A model generated the notes under the pieces. It searched no databases and was not told the origin of the DNA. It worked only from the letters and a program-made list of their open reading frames with translations. The translations under genes and the position numbers were made by a program. From the NCBI GenBank assembly GCA_003537495.1, contig DPSB01000330.1, positions 2,043 to 14,628 on the forward strand: DNA of 12,586 nt, given 5' to 3'. How positions within the stretch are numbered: the stretch's first letter is position 1; every line of letters begins with the position of its first letter. Positions 7,659 through 12,586 of the stretch are shown here, in pieces. The stretch comes from Cytophagales bacterium. GTDB taxonomy: Bacteria; Bacteroidota; Bacteroidia; Cytophagales; Cyclobacteriaceae.

Positions 7659-8834
7659 GTGATTAGCGCTTTTTTCTTCTTGTTTTGGTTTAGTCTGGCT
7701 GTGGTGTTTTACACCTATGTAGGTTATGGCCTCATAATTTATATTCTGAGTAAGAGCTGGGGCAAAAATACCGCTCCTGAAGTGCCTCTTGAAAATGATC
7801 TGCCCGTGGTTACACTTTTAGTTGCGGCTTACAATGAAGAAAACTATATCATTCAAAAAATTGAAAATTCACTGGCCTTGAATTATCCGGCCGATAAACT
7901 CAGGCTTTGGGTTGTTGCCGATGGTTCAACCGATAGAACAGTAGAATTGTGTAAAGCCTATCCCGCTGTTACTGTCTTTCACTCCCCCGAACGAAAAGGA
8001 AACCTTCATGCAGTAAACAGGGTAATGGAAGAGATTAAGACATCCATTGTTATTTTTTCTGATGCAAACACCGATCTGAATCAGGATGCCCTCAAAAATA
8101 TTGTGCGCCACTTTAGCGATCCAAAAGTGGGTGGTGTTGCCGGAGAAAAACGAATTGTCTCCTTGAACCAGGATAATGCTTCGGGGTCGGGCGAAGGGCT
8201 TTACTGGAAATACGAATCGGCACTTAAAACCATGGACTCGAAATTTACTACTGCTATTGGCGCTGCAGGTGAGTTGTTTGCTGTGCGAAAAGAACTTTAT
8301 GTTAATCCACACACCGATACTATTATTGAAGACTTTGTTACTTCTATGAAAATAGTTGCAGCTGGATATCGGTTCGTGTATGAACCCGATGCTTACGCGA
8401 TTGAAACCGCATCGGCCAGCATTAAAGATGAATGGAAAAGGAAAGTAAGAATTTCTGCGGGTGGTATTCAGGCTATCATTCGATTACCCGAGTTGTTGAA
8501 TATTTTTAAATACGGTTGGGTTAGCTGGCAGTATGTATCACACCGGGCCATGCGTTGGTCTTTAGCACCGTTAGCATTGCTGGTGCTTTTGATAACCAAC
8601 ATAATCTTATTGCCCAATTCAATTCTCTATGTGCTGGCACTTGTAGCGCAGGGCACATTCTACTTGCTTGCTTTTATTGGTCATCTTTTCCGCGAAAAGA
8701 AAATCGCCATCAAAGGTTTTTTTGTACCTTATTATTTTACGATGATGAACCTATCGGTATATGCTGGTGCTATGCGGTTACTTCGCAAAACGCAATCGGT
8801 GGTGTGGGAAAAATCGGCACGGGCAGAAAAGTAA
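7659..8834 (+). CDS. Membrane-bound GT2 family glycosyltransferase (CESA-like)
   Basis: This 391-aa protein would transfer a sugar from an activated nucleotide donor at the inner membrane. It has an N-terminal membrane segment (residues about 5-30). The GT-A catalytic domain is about 50-265, with VTLLVAAYNEE (51-61), the donor-binding ADGSTD (87-92), the metal-binding region SDANTD (134-139), GAAGELFAVRK (201-211) and the probable catalytic-base region IIEDF (222-226). Two or three further membrane segments lie at about 302-345 and 355-375. The order matches cellulose- or poly-GlcNAc-synthase-like GT2 enzymes. The QxxRW motif of true processive synthases is not seen; RKVRISAGG (261-269) stands at about its place. 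The start is GTG; no closer start fits the N-terminal membrane helix. It diverges from the giant gene. The sugar and acceptor cannot be told from sequence. Confidence 0.9.
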   Translation: MISAFFFLFWFSLAVVFYTYVGYGLIIYILSKSWGKNTAPEVPLENDLPVVTLLVAAYNEENYIIQKIENSLALNYPADKLRLWVVADGSTDRTVELCKAYPAVTVFHSPERKGNLHAVNRVMEEIKTSIVIFSDANTDLNQDALKNIVRHFSDPKVGGVAGEKRIVSLNQDNASGSGEGLYWKYESALKTMDSKFTTAIGAAGELFAVRKELYVNPHTDTIIEDFVTSMKIVAAGYRFVYEPDAYAIETASASIKDEWKRKVRISAGGIQAIIRLPELLNIFKYGWVSWQYVSHRAMRWSLAPLALLVLLITNIILLPNSILYVLALVAQGTFYLLAFIGHLFREKKIAIKGFFVPYYFTMMNLSVYAGAMRLLRKTQSVVWEKSARAEK

Positions 8835-8862
8835 AAAGGCTGCGTGTTTGTACGCAGCCTTT
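8835..8862. terminator. Bidirectional intrinsic terminator between convergent genes
   Basis: There is an 11-bp perfect stem, 8835-8845 with 8852-8862 (core GGCTGCGT/ACGCAGCC), and a 6-nt loop. The stem begins right after the glycosyltransferase stop and lies 20 bp from the stop of the FKBP gene. On the minus strand the stem is followed by a T run; on the plus strand it ends in TTT followed by T-rich sequence. It can serve both genes. Confidence 0.88.
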
Positions 8863-8882
8863 GGAAATTTAATTTTGATTTT

Positions 8883-9788
8883 CTACTCTATAATTTCTAC
8901 CAATTCAATTTCATAAATAAGATTAGAGTTAGCAGGTATGGATACACCACCAGCACCTGTTACCGGTTGATTGCCAAAGCCCAATACCGAAGGAACATAC
9001 AAAGTAGCTTTTGTTCCGGCTTTCATTTTGGTTAGTCCCGCCTGAAAGGCATAAATATAATTTATTACGCGGCTATCAAATATCTCCGTTGGGCCGTTGA
9101 TACCGGAAAAGAAAATTGAACCAGATTCTAAAATTTTGCCGGTATAATTGAGCTTCACCTTATTGTACAAACTTGCAGTTGGGCCCGCTCCTTCCTCAGT
9201 AATTACATATCTTAAGCCAGTTGAGTCCTTCACCACATTCTCGATTCCCTGAGTAACTAAATATTGATCAAGTTTAACGGTGTCAGTTCCTAACTGAGTT
9301 AATTCCGAACTTGGTTTGGTTACGCTAATAAGTTCAATTTCAAATTGTAAATTAGAATTTGATGGAATATTGGAAGAATTTACCTTACCGTAGGCATACC
9401 CTGATGGAACATATATTGTTGCTTTACTCCCAGGTGTTAATAATGAAAGGCCAATTTGCATACCAGGAACTAAATCAGAGATATTCTCTAGTAGGGTGTT
9501 CTCTTGTAAAACACTTGTATTCCCAAGTAGTGAAAGCTTGTAATAAAACCTTACTTCACTAGTCTGCTTTGGTGGGAACCCTGAACCATTCTCTTCAATA
9601 TTGAAATAAACACCACTTGCATGTTTCAATGCTGGAATGCCATTAGTCCTAACATAGGTTCCAATTGCTGTGGTATCAAATTTCCATTGGTCCTCAAATT
9701 CATTAAAAATAGGCTCACTATTCAAACAGGAAGTAAACATAACTGAACCCACAACCAACAATCCCAACGCACTAAGAAATCCACGCAT
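8883..9788 (-). CDS. Lipoprotein with two tandem FKBP-like domains (peptidyl-prolyl isomerase family)
   Basis: This 301-aa protein has a lipoprotein signal: a hydrophobic stretch at 4-17, then FTSC with the lipid-acceptor Cys at 21. Two FKBP-like domains follow. The first (about 75-156) is divergent, with LVPGMQIGLSLLTPGSKATIYVP, then AYG (132-134) and a C-terminal IPSNSNLQFEIELI. The second (about 205-300) is clearer, with VKLNYTGKIL, KMKAGTKATLYVPS, LGFG, and IPANSNLIYEIELVEI. The FKBP family isomerises X-Pro bonds and aids folding of exported proteins. Here the usual VIPGW segment of the active site is replaced by YIYAFQAG (domain 2) and DLVPGMQIG (domain 1), so neither domain has the typical Trp and activity may be weak. 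The start is supported by the signal peptide and an A-rich stretch just upstream (minus strand). A GldI-like role in gliding is possible but unproven. Confidence 0.88.
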   Translation of the reverse strand: MRGFLSALGLLVVGSVMFTSCLNSEPIFNEFEDQWKFDTTAIGTYVRTNGIPALKHASGVYFNIEENGSGFPPKQTSEVRFYYKLSLLGNTSVLQENTLLENISDLVPGMQIGLSLLTPGSKATIYVPSGYAYGKVNSSNIPSNSNLQFEIELISVTKPSSELTQLGTDTVKLDQYLVTQGIENVVKDSTGLRYVITEEGAGPTASLYNKVKLNYTGKILESGSIFFSGINGPTEIFDSRVINYIYAFQAGLTKMKAGTKATLYVPSVLGFGNQPVTGAGGVSIPANSNLIYEIELVEIIE

Positions 9789-9841
9789 AATTTGTTTTTT
9801 TTAATTAACGGACAAAACAACTAAAAATTTCACTGATCGCG

Positions 9842-9891
9842 AAAAACGAACCCAGTATATCGGCTAAGACACCGATAAACCGCGATGGGTT
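9842..9891 (-). terminator. Probable intrinsic terminator of the kinase-like gene
   Basis: Reading the minus strand after the stop at 9912, AACCCA (9886-9891) pairs with TGGGTT (9849-9854). Nested inside, TATCGG pairs with CCGATA (9872-9877 with 9858-9863). Two bases beyond the outer stem comes TTTTT (9842-9846). An alternative pairing, ATCGCG/CGCGAT (9836-9841 with 9881-9886), overlaps the outer stem, so a competing fold is possible. It lies between two same-strand genes and separates their transcripts. Confidence 0.55.
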
Positions 9892-9911
9892 GGAACTTTG
9901 GGTCGGTAAAT

Positions 9912-10820
9912 TCAGGGAGTGTGTGTATCTCCTTCAATGGTTCGCGTAATTTCTGAAACAACCGCATCTAACTTTTCGGTTGAATCCTGCACCATTGCAC
10001 TAATCTGTTTTAAATCCTCAACAGTGCTGGTACTTTTCATCAGGCCTACCAATCCCAGAATACTGGCAACTGGTGCCCGCAATTTGTGCGCATTAATAAA
10101 TGCGGCTTCTTCCAGCGCTTTGTTCTTCGTTTCAAGTTCAGCGGTACGTTCATGCACAATCTTTTCAAGATTTTCGTTTATATCTTTTATCTGATCGGCC
10201 TGCATACGTATGGCTTCATTGCTGATTCGAAGAGCCAAGCGTGCTCTGGTTTCGCGAACCACCAACCGATAACGGGTATTGATAAGCACCACTGTAAAAA
10301 TTCCAACCGCTATCAACAACAATCCACCATGAATAAAGAAATAATCGGGTGTAACCAGTTTATTGACGCTTAGAAAAAATCCGGTAGCCACTGCCGATAC
10401 ACCAATCATGAGTACCGAGTAATACCAACGCCACAACACAAACATAGCTGCACCAATTAAAAGTGCCATGTAATTTAAGTTCTGGCCCAGCACATTATCG
10501 GCATCAATCACAGCATATACATAAGCATTTTGCATTGAGATTAACGAGAAGGGTACCAGTGCCACCACAAACGAGGGTAACTTAAATCGTTTTCGTAATA
10601 ATAATGCGCAAAGCGTAAGGGCCGACACCACTACGCGAATAACCAATAACGTTTGCCAATGATTGGCAATGTTGAAATAATCGGTAATGGCGAAGACGGG
10701 ATCAAGCACAATAGCAACCCATGCCACCGTAACATGAAACCGCGTGGATGTACGCTCCAACTCTGGAGCTAACTTATCGTCCGTAACCTGACCTAAAAAA
10801 TCAAACTTGTTAGTCGGCAT
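9912..10820 (-). CDS. Six-TM histidine-kinase-like protein with H-box but no ATPase domain
   Basis: This 302-aa protein has about six membrane segments (roughly 28-48, 56-76, 82-104, 114-131, 133-152 and 160-181). A long charged helix, probably a coiled coil, follows (about 185-240, VHERTAELETKNKALEE). Next is a dimerisation/phosphoacceptor helix with the H-box FINAHKLRAPVASILGLVGLM (241-261), His at 245. The second helix (about 265-295) ends the protein. The N, G1, F and G2 boxes of the HATPase_c domain are absent, and only 123 bp without such coding sequence follow before the next gene. It could be phosphorylated by a partner kinase, act as a dimerisation or phosphotransfer partner, or be a decayed kinase. 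The ATG start lies 60 bp from the divergent phospholipase ATG. A terminator follows, so it is probably monocistronic. Confidence 0.82.
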   Translation of the reverse strand: MPTNKFDFLGQVTDDKLAPELERTSTRFHVTVAWVAIVLDPVFAITDYFNIANHWQTLLVIRVVVSALTLCALLLRKRFKLPSFVVALVPFSLISMQNAYVYAVIDADNVLGQNLNYMALLIGAAMFVLWRWYYSVLMIGVSAVATGFFLSVNKLVTPDYFFIHGGLLLIAVGIFTVVLINTRYRLVVRETRARLALRISNEAIRMQADQIKDINENLEKIVHERTAELETKNKALEEAAFINAHKLRAPVASILGLVGLMKSTSTVEDLKQISAMVQDSTEKLDAVVSEITRTIEGDTHTP

Positions 10821-10857
10821 TCGCGCAAAATAAATTCCTTTTTGAGATTGGCCGAAT

Positions 10858-10865
10858 TATATTTG
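10858..10865 (+). promoter_or_regulatory. Candidate -7 box for the patatin-like gene
   Basis: TATATTTG is a perfect match to TAnnTTTG, 15 bp upstream of the ATG at 10881. No well-spaced -33 TTTG is seen. If used, transcription starts after the TTG (10842) and at or beyond the ATG at 10866, which favours 10881 as the translation start. On the opposite strand, TTATTTTG (10826-10833), one mismatch from consensus, lies just upstream of the kinase-like gene. Confidence 0.5.
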
Positions 10866-10880
10866 ATGATTGGCAAGACA

Positions 10881-11756
10881 ATGAAAAATGTTCGGTTGGT
10901 TTTAGGAAGTGGTGGTGCCCGAGGCATGGCCCACATTGGTGTAATTGAAGAACTGGAAAAGAAAGGCTATGCCATTCAGGAGATTGTCGGCTGCTCGATG
11001 GGTGCAGTAGTAGGTGGTATTTATTGCGCGGGCTACCTGCACGAATACAAACACTGGTTAATCAAGCTTTCGCGGATGGATGTGTTTCGCTTGCTTGACT
11101 TTACCATTTCAGCCCAGGGCTTTGTGAAGGGCGAGCGTGTATTCAAGGCCATTGAAGAATTTATTGGCGATCATCAGATTGAGCATTTTAAAACTCCGTT
11201 TACCGCAGTGGCTGCCGATCTGACTGAACAAAAAGAAGTACTTTACAAAAGCGGCAGTTTATTCAGAGCATTACGCGCATCCATCGCCATACCCACGGTA
11301 TTTACACCCGTACGCGATGGAAAATTAAAATTAGTAGATGGTGGTGTACTCAATCCGCTTCCGCTGAATCTGCTAAACAGACAACCCGATGATTTTGTGG
11401 TTGCTGTTAATCTTAACGCCAACATTCCGGCAACGCCATCGCAAATAGTAGAAGCTGAAATCGAGAACAAAGAGCGTGCTGCGTATTTGAGAATGATCGA
11501 TTCCATCCGGGCTTCGTTACCCAAATTTGAAAACAATACCGATGCTGCCGATAAACTGGGCTTGTTCGATTTACTCAACAAATCGTACGACATGACACAG
11601 GATCGATTAACAGAGTTGATGATTGAGATGCATAAACCCGATCTGGTAGTTAACGTTTCGCGCAATGCCTGTGGTGTGTTTGAATTTTATCGGGCCAACG
11701 AAATTATAGAAGCAGGTCGCAAAGCATTTCATGAAGCTTATAATCAAAAGCCGTAA
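10881..11756 (+). CDS. Patatin-like phospholipase family protein (RssA-like)
   Basis: This 291-aa (from this start) serine hydrolase of the patatin family cleaves acyl groups from lipids with a Ser-Asp dyad. It shows the oxyanion-hole glycine loop GSGGARG (residues 9-15), the nucleophile elbow GCSMG with Ser39, and the DGG motif with Asp153 (LVDGGVLNPLP). These come in the standard order and spacing for short bacterial patatins. No signal peptide or membrane segment is seen, so it is probably cytoplasmic. The reading frame is open upstream to a TTG at 10842 and an ATG at 10866. The ATG at 10881 places the usual short MKxVRLVLGSGGARG start and agrees with the candidate promoter. It diverges from the kinase-like gene, and the helicase promoter begins 9 bp after its stop. 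The lipid substrate is unknown. Confidence 0.9.
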   Translation: MKNVRLVLGSGGARGMAHIGVIEELEKKGYAIQEIVGCSMGAVVGGIYCAGYLHEYKHWLIKLSRMDVFRLLDFTISAQGFVKGERVFKAIEEFIGDHQIEHFKTPFTAVAADLTEQKEVLYKSGSLFRALRASIAIPTVFTPVRDGKLKLVDGGVLNPLPLNLLNRQPDDFVVAVNLNANIPATPSQIVEAEIENKERAAYLRMIDSIRASLPKFENNTDAADKLGLFDLLNKSYDMTQDRLTELMIEMHKPDLVVNVSRNACGVFEFYRANEIIEAGRKAFHEAYNQKP

Positions 11757-11765
11757 TTATTTCGC

Positions 11766-11773
11766 TACCTTTG
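11766..11773 (+). promoter_or_regulatory. Candidate -7 box for the helicase gene
   Basis: TACCTTTG is a perfect match to the Bacteroidota -7 consensus, directly after the stop of the patatin-like gene. It implies an unusually long leader of about 135 nt before the helicase ATG at 11912. No clear -33 TTTG is visible upstream. Confidence 0.6.
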
Positions 11774-11779
11774 CACATC

Positions 11780-11911
11780 ACTCCTCCAAATTCACGTAGA
11801 AAGGCCCTTTCTGCGTAGCCGCAAAGTCGGAAACGAGCCAAGAGGCGTCTAAAAATTTAGAAACCATTTTTTTATTTACCGCGCAGTTTTGCTGCGCTTC
11901 AATCACAAACC
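11780..11911 (+). other. Candidate structured 5' leader of the DEAD-box helicase mRNA
   Basis: The non-coding stretch contains several possible hairpins in series. ACGTAGAAA/TTTCTGCGT (11794-11802 with 11808-11816) forms a 9-bp stem with one G-U pair. TCG-GAAA-CGA (11827-11836) has a GNRA-type tetraloop. GCC-AAGA-GGC (11837-11846) follows it. TCTAAA/TTTAGA (11848-11853 with 11856-11861) precedes a T-rich run (11866-11873). GCGCAG/CTGCGC (11881-11886 with 11892-11897) lies just before the ATG. DEAD-box helicase genes often have long regulated leaders (for example cold-responsive ones), but I do not recognise a named RNA family here. Confidence 0.45.
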
Positions 11912-12586
11912 ATGTTCGAAAAATTAAATCTCATTGAACCTATTCTTAAAGCACTACAATCGGAAGGTTATGTAAAACCAACTCCCATTCAGGAGCAAGC
12001 CATACCGGTTTTGTTACAACGTAAAGACTTATTGGGTTGCGCCCAGACCGGCACCGGAAAAACTGCGGCCTTCTCTATACCCATGCTGCAATTACTGCAT
12101 CAGGATGAACTTTATAAAAAAGAACCTGCCGGTATTAAAGCATTAGTACTTACACCCACACGCGAACTTGCTATTCAAATTGGTGAAAGCATTGAGGCGT
12201 ACGGAAAATTATTGCGCATTAAACACACTGTAATTTTTGGCGGTGTTTCGCAAAAAGCACAAACCGATGCACTACGTGCCGGAGTTGATATTTTAGTAGC
12301 CACACCAGGCCGTTTACTCGACCTGATGGATCAGCGCTATGTAAAACTGGATCGTTTAAAAATGTTTGTGCTGGATGAAGCCGACCGCATGTTGGATATG
12401 GGTTTCATACACGATGTTCGACGTATCATCGCGGCGATCCCGACAAAGCGGCAGACTCTCCTGTTCTCAGCAACGATGCCGCCAGCAATTGTCGATCTTG
12501 CCCAGAAGATTCTGGTGGATCCGGTCAGTGTCGAGGTTACGCCTCAGGCGACAACCGTTGAGAAGATTACTCAATCCGTTTTCTTC
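11912..12586 (+). CDS. DEAD-box ATP-dependent RNA helicase, RhlE type (3' end outside window)
   Basis: The first 225 codons are present, covering most of the RecA-like domain 1. Visible motifs are the Q motif (F2 and TPIQ 24-27), motif I AQTGTGKT (44-51), Ia PTRELA (82-87), GG (110-111), Ib TPGR (131-134), II DEAD (155-158) and III SAT (186-188). Residues 216-225 ([10 protein letters not shown]) begin the link to domain 2, which is missing at the window edge. Family knowledge: these enzymes use ATP to unwind short RNA duplexes in ribosome assembly, RNA decay and cold growth. Codon use changes sharply at about residue 170: all 13 Lys codons before are AAA, all 3 after are AAG, with no TTA/TTG Leu codon after. 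The protein stays in frame and in register with the family. The start is the first ATG that gives the short MFEKLNL N-terminus. Confidence 0.93.
   Translation, partial: MFEKLNLIEPILKALQSEGYVKPTPIQEQAIPVLLQRKDLLGCAQTGTGKTAAFSIPMLQLLHQDELYKKEPAGIKALVLTPTRELAIQIGESIEAYGKLLRIKHTVIFGGVSQKAQTDALRAGVDILVATPGRLLDLMDQRYVKLDRLKMFVLDEADRMLDMGFIHDVRRIIAAIPTKRQTLLFSATMPPAIVDLAQKILVDPVSVEVTPQATTVEKITQSVFF

Noticed and set aside
7926..8312. Minus-strand open frame inside the glycosyltransferase gene
   Set aside because: It overlaps the catalytic core of a clear GT2 gene and its product matches no recognisable domain.
8555..8872. Plus-strand open frame overlapping the glycosyltransferase C-terminus and terminator
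   Set aside because: It is in another frame of a recognised gene, runs through the terminator hairpin and has no domain features.
9789..9911. Possible frameshifted ATPase domain after the kinase-like gene
   Set aside because: Only 123 bp are available, with stem-loops and a T-tract. No N-box or glycine-rich G-box sequence is readable in any frame.
10842..10880. Upstream TTG or ATG starts for the patatin-like gene
   Set aside because: The candidate -7 box at 10858-10865 lies inside this extension. The family normally begins just before the glycine-rich loop, as the ATG at 10881 does.
11243..11665. Minus-strand open frame within the patatin-like gene
   Set aside because: It is antisense to the conserved DGG region of a clear patatin gene, with no domain signal of its own.
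11848..11873. TCTAAA/TTTAGA hairpin followed by a T run, as a terminator
   Set aside because: The stem is almost entirely A-T with a 2-nt loop, too weak for intrinsic termination, and it lies within the leader of the helicase. It is kept only as part of the candidate leader structure.

Overview
The window looks like chromosomal DNA of a Bacteroidota bacterium, probably a Cytophagales-type relative. The grounds are moderate-to-low GC, strong AAA/GAA/TTA codon preference, no Shine-Dalgarno-like sites before the starts, perfect TAnnTTTG promoter -7 boxes at three gene starts, and a gene set typical of the phylum: a giant MBG/Ig-like repeat surface protein, an FKBP lipoprotein, a 6-TM histidine-kinase-like protein and a RhlE-type helicase. 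I could not run any search, so genus-level placement is not claimed.

Layout. 1-7471 (minus): the N-terminal 2490 codons of a giant secreted protein whose C-terminus lies outside the window. It has a signal peptide, a choice-of-anchor D (ASH)-like domain and one degenerate Ig-like module, then 29 tandem Ig-like modules of two interleaved kinds. There are 16 'A' modules (MBG/YGX type, usually 81 codons) and 12 full plus one cut 'B' modules (W- and TQLNA-bearing, usually 78 codons), in the order A1-B1-A6-B1-A3-B8-A6-B3. All module boundaries are in one reading frame, so the gene is intact as far as seen. 7472-7658: divergent intergenic region with a promoter and hairpin. 7659-8834 (plus): membrane GT2 glycosyltransferase. 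8835-8862: strong bidirectional terminator between convergent genes. 8883-9788 (minus): lipoprotein with two FKBP-like domains. 9842-9891: probable terminator of the next gene. 9912-10820 (minus): six-TM protein with a histidine-kinase H-box but no ATPase domain. 10881-11756 (plus): patatin-like phospholipase, diverging from the previous gene. 11766-11911: promoter and potentially structured leader. 11912-12586 (plus): 5' part of a DEAD-box RNA helicase, cut by the window end.

The genes do not form an obvious single operon; most are monocistronic, in divergent or convergent pairs. A shared theme is the cell envelope: a surface adhesin-like protein, a membrane sugar transferase, an exported folding factor and a membrane sensor-like protein. 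No defence system, CRISPR array, mobile element, tRNA or rRNA was seen. The points most worth checking are the abrupt codon-usage change at about 12419 inside the helicase (possible chimeric assembly), the block architecture of the repeat protein, the kinase-like protein lacking its catalytic domain, and the leader upstream of the helicase.
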